Assembly (NCBI GenBank): GCA_035527715.1
Contig: DATKZY010000193.1
Coordinates: 1 to 52,476 of the forward strand
DNA length: 52,476 bases
Reading direction: 5' to 3'
Source of the DNA: DSUN01 sp035527715
Lineage (GTDB): Bacteria; Planctomycetota; PUPC01; DSUN01
The notes beneath the pieces were generated by a model that worked only from the letters and a program-made list of their open reading frames with translations, was not told the origin of the DNA and did not search any database. Every line of letters begins with the position of its first letter. The first letter of the stretch is position 1. Position numbers and translations under genes: made by a program. Shown here piece by piece: positions 35,235 through 43,687 of the stretch.

Positions 35235-35348
35235 TGTCATTCCGAACCAGTCGAGGAACCTCTCAAGGAGAGCAACTGACGTGACAGAGGCCACTTTGGC
35301 GCCGTGGTCTGCCCCCTTGAAAGGTGCTTCGACAAGCTCAGCATGGCA
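35235..35348. repeat. TGTCATTCCGA-type interspersed repeat, copy 2
   Basis: Begins TGTCATTCCGAACCAGTCGA and ends CTTCGACAAGCTCAGCATGGCA. Same element as 9784-9903. No coding capacity. It lies in the 758-nt gap 35192-35949, which also holds the hairpin repeat at 35494-35616, the trinucleotide inverted repeat and the prs promoter. Confidence 0.8.
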
Positions 35349-35493
35349 ACTCCGGGGCGTGTGCTGCATGTGTCGGGCGCTCGGTGAAATGGGACTGTGA
35401 CCAGAGGCACAAGCCGCTGGGGGTGCTGGCTTTAGGGAGTGCTTCCCGCCGGGCCGGCGGAGCGCGCCTGCCTCCTCCTGATGCCATTCATGC

Positions 35494-35616
35494 CCAAGAG
35501 TGCCAACCCCAGGGGGGAGGAGTTGGCACTCTTGGCCAGGATGGCGAGAATCGGCGATCCGGCGGGCTCCGGCGAAGAGCGCCAACTGCCAAGGGCGCGC
35601 GGGTTGGCACCCTTGG
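35494..35616. repeat. Composite hairpin repeat, copy 2
   Basis: A perfect 14-bp stem (CCAAGAGTGCCAAC at 35494-35507 with 35522-35535) has a 14-nt loop. The linker AATCGGCGATCCGGC follows. A third stem-loop has 7-bp arms (CCAAGGG 35589-35595, CCCTTGG 35610-35616) and again a 14-nt loop. This matches the hairpin-linker plan of copy 1 at 3653-3768, in which the stem changes A-T for G-C but stays paired. Confidence 0.65.
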
Positions 35617-35713
35617 GGGAGGGTGCGGGTAGCATCCTTCGCCCTTCGCCCTCCACGCGGCTTCGAGCAATGGCCCCCAGCGATGGGACCAGCTCCTTTC
35701 CTGTCTTCTCGTG

Positions 35714-35791
35714 CTCGTCGTCGTCCTGGTCGTCGTCGTCGCTTCCATGAGTTCTGCGGCTTACACATTCGACGACGAGGACGACGACGAC
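35714..35791. repeat. GTC/GAC trinucleotide inverted repeat upstream of prs
   Basis: CTCGTCGTCGTCCTGGTCGTC (35714-35734, 21 nt) faces GACGACGAGGACGACGACGAC (35771-35791) with about two mismatches. Flanking runs of the same triplet extend both arms. It can form a long hairpin. The frame through it yields poly-Asp and poly-Val and is not a believable protein. Confidence 0.6.
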
Positions 35792-35858
35792 AACGACGAC
35801 GATTCAAGAGGCGGCCTGCCGCCAGGACTGGGGGCCATGCTCCGCGGCTTCTTTGCGC

Positions 35859-35886
35859 TTGACTCAACGGGCCGGTTCCGTATAAT
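35859..35886 (+). promoter_or_regulatory. Near-consensus promoter of the prs-to-lpxB run
   Basis: TTGACT (35859-35864), a 16-bp spacer and a perfect TATAAT (35881-35886). Transcription would begin near 35893, about 57 nt before ATG 35950. Confidence 0.75.
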
Positions 35887-35949
35887 CATGGTCTTGGCAA
35901 TCTGCCGCAAAGATAAGTCCCTGTACGCTTTCAGGCGGCCTCTGCGACC

Positions 35950-36891
35950 ATGTACAATCGAAGAATGCTCGCCTTCTGCGGCAACGCGCACCCGGCGTTG
36001 GCGAAGGCGATCTGCGATTACCTGGACATGCCCCTCGGCAACGCCGTGGTGAAGAAGTTCCCCGACGGCGAGATCGACGTCAAGATCAACGACGACGTGC
36101 GGGGTGCCGATACGTTCGTCGTGCAGCCGACGTGTCACCCGGTGAACGAGAGCCTGTTCGAGCTGTTGCTGCTGACGGATTGCCTGAGGCGTGCCTCGGC
36201 CGACCGGGTGACGGCGGTGCTGCCCTACTATGGCTACGCGCGCAAGGACCGCAAGGACGAGGGGCGGGTGCCGATCACGGCCAAGCTGGTGGCCAACCTG
36301 ATCACGACGGCCGGCGCGAACCGGGTGCTGGCGATGGACCTGCACGCGTCGCAGATTCAGGGCTTCTTCGACATCCCGGTGGACCACATGAGCGCGGCGT
36401 CGGTGCTGGCCCGCTCGTTCCTGGAGCCGAGGATTGCCGACCTGGTGGTGGTGAGCCCGGACGTGGGGTCGGTGAAGCTGGCCCTGCCGTTCGCCAAGCG
36501 GCTGGGGGCGGCGCTGGCAGTGGTGGACAAGCAGCGGGTGCGCCCCGACCTGACGGAGCCCGGCTTCGTCATCGGCGACGTGAAGGGCAAGAACGTGCTG
36601 ATGATTGACGATATCATCGCCACCGGCGGCTCGGTGTGCGCGGCGGCGCGGCTGCTCAAGGAACGCGGCGCCAAGTCGGTGCAAGTGACCGCCACCCACG
36701 CGGTGCTGTGCCCGCCGGCCGTCGAGCGCCTCGGGGCGGCCCCGATTGACCGCATCGTGGTCACCGACACGATCCCGCTCCAGGACTCGGCCCGGGGCCT
36801 GCCCATCGCGGTCGTCTCCGTGGCGGGCCTCCTGGGCGAGGCGATGAAGAGGATTCATTCCAACGAGTCGGTCAGTTCGCTGTTCACCTAG
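35950..36891 (+). CDS. prs: Ribose-phosphate pyrophosphokinase (PRPP synthase)
   Basis: 313 residues, standard for class I PRPP synthases. Key features: FCGNAHPALAKAI at the start, the FPDGEIDVKINDDVRGADTFVVQ segment, ADRVTAVLPYYGYARKDRKDE (ATP site), DLHASQIQGFFDIPVDHM, and the PRPP loop DDIIATGGSVCAAA. It makes PRPP from ribose-5-phosphate and ATP for purine, pyrimidine, His and NAD synthesis. ATG 35950 is used; the ATG at 35965 is an alternative nearer the usual N-terminus. It is followed 19 nt later by rplY, as in many bacteria. Confidence 0.93.
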   Translation: MYNRRMLAFCGNAHPALAKAICDYLDMPLGNAVVKKFPDGEIDVKINDDVRGADTFVVQPTCHPVNESLFELLLLTDCLRRASADRVTAVLPYYGYARKDRKDEGRVPITAKLVANLITTAGANRVLAMDLHASQIQGFFDIPVDHMSAASVLARSFLEPRIADLVVVSPDVGSVKLALPFAKRLGAALAVVDKQRVRPDLTEPGFVIGDVKGKNVLMIDDIIATGGSVCAAARLLKERGAKSVQVTATHAVLCPPAVERLGAAPIDRIVVTDTIPLQDSARGLPIAVVSVAGLLGEAMKRIHSNESVSSLFT

Positions 36892-36910
36892 CTGAGGTGT
36901 GGAGTCCTGC

Positions 36911-37558
36911 ATGGAAACCGCGACGTTACACGCGACGAAGCGACAAGAGTTGGGGACGCATGCGATGCGCCGCCTGCGGCGCGAAGGCCTTCTGCCCGCG
37001 GTGCTGTACGGCCATCGCCGCGACACGGTGCCCCTGAGCGTGCCCCTCACGGAGATTCAGCGGGCGATCGCCGCGGGCACCCGCATGGTGAGCCTGGACA
37101 TCGGCGGCGTCCAGGAGATGGCGCTGCTCAAGGAGATCCAGCACGACTCGCTGGGCGACGAGCTGCTGCACGTGGACCTGGCGCGGGTGGCGATGGACGA
37201 GAAGGTGACGGTGAGGGTGCCCGTGGAGCTGCACGGGCTGGCCAAGGGGGCGGCCTCCGGCGGCACGCTGGACCACCTCGTGCAGGATATCGAGGTCACC
37301 TGCTTCCCGCAGGATATCCCGGAGAAGATCCGCGTGGAGGTGGCGCACCTGGACGTCGGGCAGATGGTGTGCGTGCGCGACCTCCAGCCGCCGGCCGGCG
37401 TGCAGTTCCGCCTCGACCCCGAGATCCCTGTGGCCATTGTCCATGCGCCGGTTGCGGCGAAGGAACCGGCCCCGGCCGAAGCGCCGGTGCTGCCGACCGA
37501 GCCCGAGCTGATCGGGCGCCGCGCCGCCGAGGAGGGCGAGGAGGAAGGCGAGGAGTAG
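36911..37558 (+). CDS. rplY: 50S ribosomal protein L25 (CTC/TL5 form)
   Basis: 215 residues. Start METATLHATKRQELGTHAMRRLRREGLLPAVLYG is the L25 5S-rRNA-binding domain, and the second half (LGDELLHVDLARVAMDEKVTVRVPVELHG, CFPQDIPEKIRVEVAHLDVGQMVCVRDL) is the CTC/TL5 C-terminal domain. The tail is acidic (EEGEEEGEE). It binds 5S rRNA in the large subunit. ATG 36911 with GGAG 7 nt upstream is preferred over GTG 36899. pth follows 9 nt after its stop, the usual prs-rplY-pth order. Confidence 0.92.
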   Translation: METATLHATKRQELGTHAMRRLRREGLLPAVLYGHRRDTVPLSVPLTEIQRAIAAGTRMVSLDIGGVQEMALLKEIQHDSLGDELLHVDLARVAMDEKVTVRVPVELHGLAKGAASGGTLDHLVQDIEVTCFPQDIPEKIRVEVAHLDVGQMVCVRDLQPPAGVQFRLDPEIPVAIVHAPVAAKEPAPAEAPVLPTEPELIGRRAAEEGEEEGEE

Positions 37559-37567
37559 CGGCAGCGG

Positions 37568-38125
37568 ATGAAGACCGTCGTCGGCATCGGCAACCCGGGC
37601 AAGCGGTACGAGGCAACGCGGCACAACCTGGGCTTCGAGGTGGTTGACCGCCTCGCCGCTGAGCACGGCATTGCCGCGTGCCGGCGCCGCTTCGATGCTC
37701 TCGTGGGCGAGGGCCAGCTCGAGGGCAGCCGCGTGCTGCTCGTGAAGCCGCAGACGTATGTGAACCTGTCCGGCAGCGCCGTCGCCCCCCTGCTTCGGTG
37801 GTACCGCTGCTCGACGGAGGACCTGCTGGTTGTGTGCGACGATCTCAACCTGGAGCCAGGCAAGTTCAGGCTGCGGCGCCAAGGGTCCAGCGGGGGGCAC
37901 AACGGCGTGCAGTCCATCATCGAATGCCTGGGCACAGAGGAGTTCTCTCGCTTGAGAATCGGCATCGGTCGCGGCGGCGCAGGCGACTCGGTGGCCCACG
38001 TGCTGGGAGCCTTCGCTGCCGGCGAACGCGACGCGATGGCGGACGCCGTGGCCGAGGCCGCGGAGGCCGTCCGCCTCTGGGTGCGATTGGGCGTGGATGC
38101 AGCAATGAACGAGGTGAACCGATGA
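37568..38125 (+). CDS. pth: Peptidyl-tRNA hydrolase
   Basis: 185 residues. IGNPGKRYEATRHNLGFEVVD contains the catalytic His and conserved Asn; LVKPQTYVNLSG and VCDDLNLEPGKFRLRRQGSSGGHNGVQSI are the other signatures. It releases peptides from peptidyl-tRNA stalled off the ribosome. The start is ATG 37568, with GGCAGCGG upstream. rpsF begins 19 nt downstream. Confidence 0.93.
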   Translation: MKTVVGIGNPGKRYEATRHNLGFEVVDRLAAEHGIAACRRRFDALVGEGQLEGSRVLLVKPQTYVNLSGSAVAPLLRWYRCSTEDLLVVCDDLNLEPGKFRLRRQGSSGGHNGVQSIIECLGTEEFSRLRIGIGRGGAGDSVAHVLGAFAAGERDAMADAVAEAAEAVRLWVRLGVDAAMNEVNR

Positions 38126-38144
38126 GTGCAAGGAGGTCGCCCTG

Positions 38145-38642
38145 TTGAGACTCTACGAAGGCATGTTCCTGCTGGACGACGCGCGCTGCAACGAGAATTT
38201 CCAGGCGGTCACTCGCGAGGTGCACACGATCCTCGAGAAGGCCCACGCCGAGGTGTTCACCGCCGAGAAGTGGGATGAGCGAAAGCTGTGCTACCCGATC
38301 TCGGGCCGCACGCGCGCCGTTTACTACCTGGTGCGCTTCACGGCGCCGACCGAGGCCCTCGTCAGCATCGAGCGCGATTGCCAGCTCAACGACACGATCC
38401 TGCGCGTCCTCCTCATCCGCGACGAGCAGAGCGAGAAGCTGCACAAGACCGGCCTGCTCGCCGTGCAGCCGGGGGAGCCCGGCGAGCCCATCCAGTCGCT
38501 GGGCAAGCGCGTCCCGACCGAGCCGCCCGCTGCCGCGCCGCCAGCTCACGTCGGCGAGCGCGAGGCAGAGCACGGCCCGCCCAGCCGGGGCGCCCGGGAC
38601 GGCCGCGCGAGCGACCGCAGGGATGCGCACGACGCCGACTAG
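38145..38642 (+). CDS. rpsF: 30S ribosomal protein S6
   Basis: 165 residues, longer than the usual 95-130. The S6 core is LYEGMFLLDD...EKWDERKLCYPISGRTRAVYYLVRF...LNDTILRVLLIR. The extra C-terminus (PPAAAPPAHVGEREAE...) is disordered and charged. It binds 16S rRNA with S18. The start is TTG 38145, with a strong AGGAGG about 9 nt upstream. It begins the conserved rpsF-ssb-rpsR-rplI-dnaB block. Confidence 0.93.
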   Translation: MRLYEGMFLLDDARCNENFQAVTREVHTILEKAHAEVFTAEKWDERKLCYPISGRTRAVYYLVRFTAPTEALVSIERDCQLNDTILRVLLIRDEQSEKLHKTGLLAVQPGEPGEPIQSLGKRVPTEPPAAAPPAHVGEREAEHGPPSRGARDGRASDRRDAHDAD

Positions 38643-38654
38643 CGAGGACCCGCC

Positions 38655-39122
38655 ATGCCGAACTTCAACAGGGTGATCCTGATGGGCAACCTGACCCGCG
38701 ACCCCGAGCTGCGGTACACCCCCAGCGGCCAGGCCGTCACCGACTTCCGGCTCGCGGTCAACCGGCGCCTGAAGACGCCGGAGGGAGAGCGCAAGGACAG
38801 CGTGACGTTTGTCGACATCACCGCGTGGGGCCGGCAGGCCGAGGTGATCAACGAGTACTTCGCCAAGGGGCAGCCGATCTTCGTCGAGGGACGCCTGTCC
38901 CTCGACGAGTGGACGAGTCAGGACGGGCAACGGCGGTCGAAGCTCCGCGTCGTCCTGGAGAGATTCGAATTCCTTGGCCAGCGCTCCGGCGCGCCGCGGG
39001 GCGGCCCGCGCGCGCCCGGCCCAGTGCCCGAGGAAGCCCCGGCCGACCGCGGAGGCCGGCCCGCGTCGCCTCCCCCGCCTCCTGCCGACGAGGCGGAACC
39101 CTTCGACGATGTGCCCTTCTAA
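38655..39122 (+). CDS. ssb: Single-stranded DNA-binding protein
   Basis: 155 residues. OB-fold segment (FNRVILMGNLTRDPELRYTPSG, FRLAVNR, VTFVDITAWGRQAEVINEYFAKGQPIFVEGRLSLDEW) in the first 110 residues, a Pro/Gly/Ala-rich linker, and the acidic C-terminal tip DDVPF that recruits repair and replication proteins. ATG 38655 follows the rpsF stop by 12 nt. Standard member of the rpsF-ssb-rpsR cluster. Confidence 0.95.
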   Translation: MPNFNRVILMGNLTRDPELRYTPSGQAVTDFRLAVNRRLKTPEGERKDSVTFVDITAWGRQAEVINEYFAKGQPIFVEGRLSLDEWTSQDGQRRSKLRVVLERFEFLGQRSGAPRGGPRAPGPVPEEAPADRGGRPASPPPPPADEAEPFDDVPF

Positions 39123-39140
39123 CGAGGAGCCCAAGACCAC

Positions 39141-39374
39141 ATGGCCAAGCGTAAGTTCCGTCGTCCACGCGAGAAGTCCCGTTGCCGCTTCTGCCGCGAA
39201 GGAGTCACCCAGATTGACTACAAGGACGTGGGGGTCCTTCAGAAGCTCGTGACGAGCCAGGGGAAGCTCTTCTCCCGGAAGCGGTCGGGCAACTGCGCCA
39301 AGTGCCAACACCTGGCCCGCGCCGCGATCAAGCGGGCGCGCTTCCTGGCCCTGATGCCCTACGTCACACGGTGA
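39141..39374 (+). CDS. rpsR: 30S ribosomal protein S18 (zinc-binding form)
   Basis: 77 residues. CRFC at the N-terminal side and CAKC near the middle are the paired cysteines of the C-plus form. The S18 core is YKDVGVLQKLVTSQGKLFSRKRSGNCAKCQHLARAAIKRARFLALMPY. It forms a heterodimer with S6 on the platform of the small subunit. It follows ssb by 18 nt. Confidence 0.94.
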   Translation: MAKRKFRRPREKSRCRFCREGVTQIDYKDVGVLQKLVTSQGKLFSRKRSGNCAKCQHLARAAIKRARFLALMPYVTR

Positions 39375-39407
39375 ACCCTCGTCCTGTCCGTCCCACGGAG
39401 CCCAGCG

Positions 39408-39851
39408 ATGCAAATCCTCCTGCGCAAGGACCATGAGACCCTCGGCAAGGCCGGCGAGATTGTCACGGTCGTGGACGGCTTTGCCCGGAACTACCTGTTC
39501 CCCCGGAAGATCGCCACGCAGGTGACGCCCGACAACCTGTTGCAATTGGAGGCGGACAAGCGGCGTGCCCAGCGCGAGGCCGAGAAGAAGCGCCAGGCCC
39601 TCCTCGATGTGGGCAAGCGCCTGGAGGCCGCCTCGTGCACCATCGCGGCCCAGGCCACGGAGGCCGGCACCCTCTTCGGGTCCGTCACCGCCGCCCAGGT
39701 CGCCGCCGCCCTCCGCCAGGAAGGCTTCGACGTGCCAGACGACGCCGTGCGCCTCGAGCACCCGATCAAGGAGACCGGCGTCTACGCCATCGAGGTCCAG
39801 CTTGCCCCGGAGGTCGTCTCGACAACCCGCATCTGGGTGGTTGCAGACTGA
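39408..39851 (+). CDS. rplI: 50S ribosomal protein L9
   Basis: 147 residues. MQILLRKDHETLGKAGEIVTVVDGFARNYLFPR is the N-terminal domain, followed by a long helix (EADKRRAQREAEKKRQAL) and a C-terminal domain with LFGSVTAAQVAAAL and HPIKETGVYAIEV. L9 binds 23S rRNA at L1 stalk base. It ends 6 nt before dnaB. Confidence 0.95.
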   Translation: MQILLRKDHETLGKAGEIVTVVDGFARNYLFPRKIATQVTPDNLLQLEADKRRAQREAEKKRQALLDVGKRLEAASCTIAAQATEAGTLFGSVTAAQVAAALRQEGFDVPDDAVRLEHPIKETGVYAIEVQLAPEVVSTTRIWVVAD

Positions 39852-39857
39852 ATAGCC

Positions 39858-41231
39858 ATGGCCGAGCCCGCCTCTGCCACGATGAAGGACCGCCTCCCGC
39901 CGCAGAACCTGGACGCCGAGATCGCCGTCCTGGGGTCCATGCTGCTTGACAATCAGACGATCCCCGACGTGGCCCGGCTCCTTCGCAAGGCGGACTTCTA
40001 CTCGCCCGACCACCAGGTGGTCTACGAGGCGGCCCTGACTCTCTTCGACCAGGGCAAGCCGGTGGACATCGTGCTGCTGAGCGAGGACCTGCGCCAGCGC
40101 GAGGCCCTCGACCGCATCGGGGGGCCCGGCTACCTCATCTCGCTTCTCGAAAAGGTGCCGTCGGCCGCGAACGCCGAGTACTACGCCAACATCGTGCACC
40201 AGGCCGCTCTCCGACGCCACCTCATCCACGCCTGCACCGAGATCGCGCGCGAGTGCTACGACGGGTCGGTGGACACCGATGCCCTGCTGGACAAGGCGCA
40301 GGCCGAGGTCTTCGCGGTCACCCAGGGCGACCGCACGGCCGAGGCCACCGCCGTCCGCGACATCCTTCAGGGGATCTTCGACGACATCGAGAGCATGCGC
40401 GAGAACCGCATCACGGGCCTCCGCACCTGGTTCAACGACCTGGACGACCTGACCTGCGGCCTCCAGCGCTCGGACCTGATCATCGTGGCCGGCCGGCCCT
40501 CGATGGGCAAGACCACGCTCGCCCTCAACATGGCGTTGCGGGTGGCCCTGGGCGGCTGGCCGCGCCCCAACAAGGCCGACGCCAAGCCCGTGCTCCTCTT
40601 CTCCCTCGAAATGTCCAAGCCCGTCATCGCGCGGAACATCCTGTGCTGCTACGCCCGGGTGGACGCGCATCGGCTCCGCCGCGGCCTGCTGCCGCGCGAG
40701 GAGATCAACGCGCTGACCATGAAGGCGGGCGACCTCTACGAGGCCCCCATCTACATAGACGACACGCCCGGCCTCTCGCTCCGCGACCTGCGCACGCGCG
40801 CGCGGCGCCTCAAGATGTCGGTGCCTGGCCTCGCCCTCATCGTGGTGGACTACCTTCAGCTCATGGAGGAGCGCCACGCCGAGAACCGCCAGCAGGAGAT
40901 CAGCATCATCTCGCGCGGGCTGAAGGGCCTGGCGCGCGAGCTGGACATCCCGGTCATCGCCATCTCCCAGCTCAGCCGCGCCACCGAGGCCCGCGAGGGC
41001 CACATCCCCCGAATGTCCGACCTCCGCGAAAGCGGCTCCCTCGAGCAGGATGCCGACCTGATCATCCTCCTCTACCGTGCGGAGGCCTACAGCCCAGGCG
41101 AGCGCCCGGGCGAAGCGGACCTCATCGTGGCCAAGCAGCGCAACGGGCCAACGGGCGATGTCCACGCGACCTTTCTCAAGAACTACCTCCGGTTCGAGGA
41201 CCGGTCTCACCAGGAACAGACTCCGTTCTGA
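39858..41231 (+). CDS. dnaB: Replicative DNA helicase DnaB
   Basis: 457 residues. N-terminal domain PQNLDAEIAVLGSMLLDNQTIPDV; the RecA-like part has Walker A GRPSMGKTTLALNMAL, LFSLEMSK, Walker B VVDYLQLM, and the usual SDLRESGSLEQDADLIILLYR. It forms the hexameric helicase at the replication fork. ATG 39858 follows rplI by 6 nt. No intein. The 64-nt gap to bamA has no recognisable promoter. Confidence 0.95.
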   Translation: MAEPASATMKDRLPPQNLDAEIAVLGSMLLDNQTIPDVARLLRKADFYSPDHQVVYEAALTLFDQGKPVDIVLLSEDLRQREALDRIGGPGYLISLLEKVPSAANAEYYANIVHQAALRRHLIHACTEIARECYDGSVDTDALLDKAQAEVFAVTQGDRTAEATAVRDILQGIFDDIESMRENRITGLRTWFNDLDDLTCGLQRSDLIIVAGRPSMGKTTLALNMALRVALGGWPRPNKADAKPVLLFSLEMSKPVIARNILCCYARVDAHRLRRGLLPREEINALTMKAGDLYEAPIYIDDTPGLSLRDLRTRARRLKMSVPGLALIVVDYLQLMEERHAENRQQEISIISRGLKGLARELDIPVIAISQLSRATEAREGHIPRMSDLRESGSLEQDADLIILLYRAEAYSPGERPGEADLIVAKQRNGPTGDVHATFLKNYLRFEDRSHQEQTPF

Positions 41232-41295
41232 AGCCCGGGCCACGCAGGCTTGGGATCCTGGCGGAGCATGGACGCACACGGGGCAAGGGCGGGTC

Positions 41296-43656
41296 ATGAA
41301 CGAGCGGCTCCAGCACGGGTCCCCACGAAGCGTTCGCCTGGCTCTCGCGGCGTTCTGCCTCGCATGCGGCGCGGCCGCCGTCGCGGCGGAGCAGCCCGTC
41401 GTGCGCGAGGTCATCATCCGCGGCTACGCGGGAGACCCGGCGACCATCAAGGACATGATGCAGGTCCGCGAGGGCGCCCGGCTCGACCCCGACCGCCTCA
41501 ACAACGACCTCATGGCCCTCTTCAACGCCGGGCACCTCGCCACCTACCAGATCCAGGCCGTTCCCACCGGCGTCCGCCTCATCATTGACATCACCGAGGC
41601 GCTCCGCGCCCGCGCCATCCAGGTTCGGGGCGTGGGAAGCGACTGGGCGACGACGCTCCGCGCGGACCTCGTCACCCAGCCCAAGTCCCCCGTCTCCCCG
41701 GACGTTCTCAAGCAGCCCGAGGACGGGCGCTACCGCGGCGACAAGGAGCGCATCCGGGCCTACTGCCAGGCGCGCGGCTATCGCTCCGTCACCATCACGT
41801 CGGCCACCTTCCCCGTGCCCAACACCCCCCAGATTGACATCACGTTCAGCGTGAACCTGGGGCCGAAGTACCAGGTCAAATGGCTCACCTTCCGGGGCAA
41901 CCGCTCCCTCCGCACGCGCGAGCTGCGGCGGCAGATGGAGACCAAGCTCGATGGCTTCTGGACGAGCCGGCGCTATTGCGATGCCGTGTTCGAGAAGGAC
42001 ATCGAGCGGCTCCAGGACTACTATCGCTACCGCGGCTTCCCCAACGCCAAGGTGAGCTACCAGCGCCGCTTCCTCGGCCCCCAGGGCAACAAGGTCGAGA
42101 TCACCATCGTGGTGGACGAGGGCCAGTTGTTCGCCGTGGGCGTCGTCGAGATGAAGGGCGTCACCAAGTGGGGCACCGACACGCTGCTGACCGCCATCCC
42201 GCTGAAGGCGGGAGACACCTTCTCCGACGACAAGCTCATCGAAGCGCGCCAGATCATCGAGCGTCTGTACCACGAGAACGGCTACCCCGACGTCCAGGTC
42301 GCCCCCTCGCGGCAGGTGAGCGCGGCGGGCGATGCCTTCGATGTCACCTTCACGATTGACGAAGGGGAGGAGGTGCGGATCAACACGGTCCGCACGCGCG
42401 GCCACCCGCGCACGCGGCGCGACGTGATCCTGCGCGAGATGGAGCTCGAGCCCGGCATGCTCTACGACGTGCGGAGGCTCGAGCGCAGCGACCGCGCGAT
42501 CCAGCGCCTCCAGTACTTCGACTCGGTGGTCATCCGACTCGTCCCCGCCGACCCGCCCGCCCCCGGCGAGCGCGACCTGCTGGTGGACGTGACGGAGGGC
42601 CAGACGGGGCTCTTCCGCTTCGGCCTCGGCGCCTCGTCGTCCCTCGGCATCGTCGGCACCATCGAGCTCGCCCAGCGCAACTTCGACTGGCGCGACGCCC
42701 CCAAGAGCTGGAGCGACCTGTGGAGCGGCAACGCCTACGTCGGCGCCGGCCAGCAGTTCCGCGTCACCCTCATGCCCGGCTCCCTCTACAGCAGCTACGC
42801 CATCGCCTACGACAACCCCTACTGGCGGGGCCGCAACGAAAGCTTCGGCTGGAGCGTCTACCACCGCACCCGCGACCAGGGAGTCTGGGACGAGGTGCGC
42901 ACCGGAGTCCGCGTCTACCGCGGCATCCGCAAGTACAAGGGCGACCCTGACACCGACGTCACGTTCCACGCCCGCCTCGAGGCCGTCAACGTCCTCCTCC
43001 ACGACGAGGACGACGATCCCACGATCACGACAGACGATCCGCCGAAGGACGCGGTGGACGCGGAGGGCTCCCACCCCGTGTTCGGCGCCGGCGTGACCGT
43101 CCGCCGCGACCGCAAGGACCGGCCCACCTTCCCCACCCGGGGCTACGAATGGGAGCTCGGCACCGAGCTGGTCGTGCCCCACGGCATCACCCTCGGCGCC
43201 GGCGGCACGCGCTTCTGGACGCTTGGCAGGCACCCCAAGGGCTACGAGCGGGTCATCTCGCTGCGCGGGCGCGTGGACTACGAGCTGGGCAGCTTCCCGA
43301 TCTACGAGCGCCTCTACGCGGGCGGAGCCAACCTCCGAGGCTTCGCGTACCGCGGCGCCGGCCCCACCGACAACAAGGAGCCCATCGGCGGCAAGTACCG
43401 TGCCCTCGCCAGCGCCGAATACCGCTACCCCATCGCCCCGCCGAACTTCTACGGCGTCTTTTTCGCCGACGCGGGCACCGTGACCAGGGACTTCTCGGGC
43501 TTTTCGTCGCCGCGCCTCGCGCTCGGCTTCGGCATCCGCCTCCTCATCCCCGCGCTCTCCCACGTGCCGATCAGCGTGGACTTCTCGGCACCCGTCATCA
43601 AGCAGGGCGGGGACGAGACGGAGTTCCTCTACTTCTCGTTGAGCCTGGGCCGTTAG
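41296..43656 (+). CDS. bamA: Outer-membrane protein assembly factor BamA
   Basis: 786 residues. A cleavable signal (VRLALAAFCLACGAAAVAAEQP) precedes POTRA repeats (about residues 35-430: VREVIIRGYAGDPATIKDM, RAIQVRGVG, YQVKWLTFRGNRSLRTRELRRQM, FAVGVVEMKGVTKWG, VRINTVRTRGHPRTRRDVI) and an Omp85 beta-barrel (about 430-786) containing the LRGF lock motif (GGANLRGFAYRG). It inserts barrel proteins into the outer membrane. ATG 41296 is used; the longer frame overlaps dnaB. skp follows after 31 nt. Confidence 0.92.
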   Translation: MNERLQHGSPRSVRLALAAFCLACGAAAVAAEQPVVREVIIRGYAGDPATIKDMMQVREGARLDPDRLNNDLMALFNAGHLATYQIQAVPTGVRLIIDITEALRARAIQVRGVGSDWATTLRADLVTQPKSPVSPDVLKQPEDGRYRGDKERIRAYCQARGYRSVTITSATFPVPNTPQIDITFSVNLGPKYQVKWLTFRGNRSLRTRELRRQMETKLDGFWTSRRYCDAVFEKDIERLQDYYRYRGFPNAKVSYQRRFLGPQGNKVEITIVVDEGQLFAVGVVEMKGVTKWGTDTLLTAIPLKAGDTFSDDKLIEARQIIERLYHENGYPDVQVAPSRQVSAAGDAFDVTFTIDEGEEVRINTVRTRGHPRTRRDVILREMELEPGMLYDVRRLERSDRAIQRLQYFDSVVIRLVPADPPAPGERDLLVDVTEGQTGLFRFGLGASSSLGIVGTIELAQRNFDWRDAPKSWSDLWSGNAYVGAGQQFRVTLMPGSLYSSYAIAYDNPYWRGRNESFGWSVYHRTRDQGVWDEVRTGVRVYRGIRKYKGDPDTDVTFHARLEAVNVLLHDEDDDPTITTDDPPKDAVDAEGSHPVFGAGVTVRRDRKDRPTFPTRGYEWELGTELVVPHGITLGAGGTRFWTLGRHPKGYERVISLRGRVDYELGSFPIYERLYAGGANLRGFAYRGAGPTDNKEPIGGKYRALASAEYRYPIAPPNFYGVFFADAGTVTRDFSGFSSPRLALGFGIRLLIPALSHVPISVDFSAPVIKQGGDETEFLYFSLSLGR

Positions 43657-43687
43657 GACAACCGCTACCACAGGAGGTCCCCTGCCA

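Noticed and set aside
35711..36052. ORF with poly-Val and poly-Asp stretches upstream of prs
   Set aside because: It is produced by the GTC/GAC triplet inverted repeat, contains the prs promoter and runs out of frame into prs.
37917..41417. 1166-residue minus-strand ORF across the ribosomal/ssb/dnaB block
   Set aside because: It is the antisense of recognised genes with full family motifs; GC-rich third positions leave few stops on the opposite strand.
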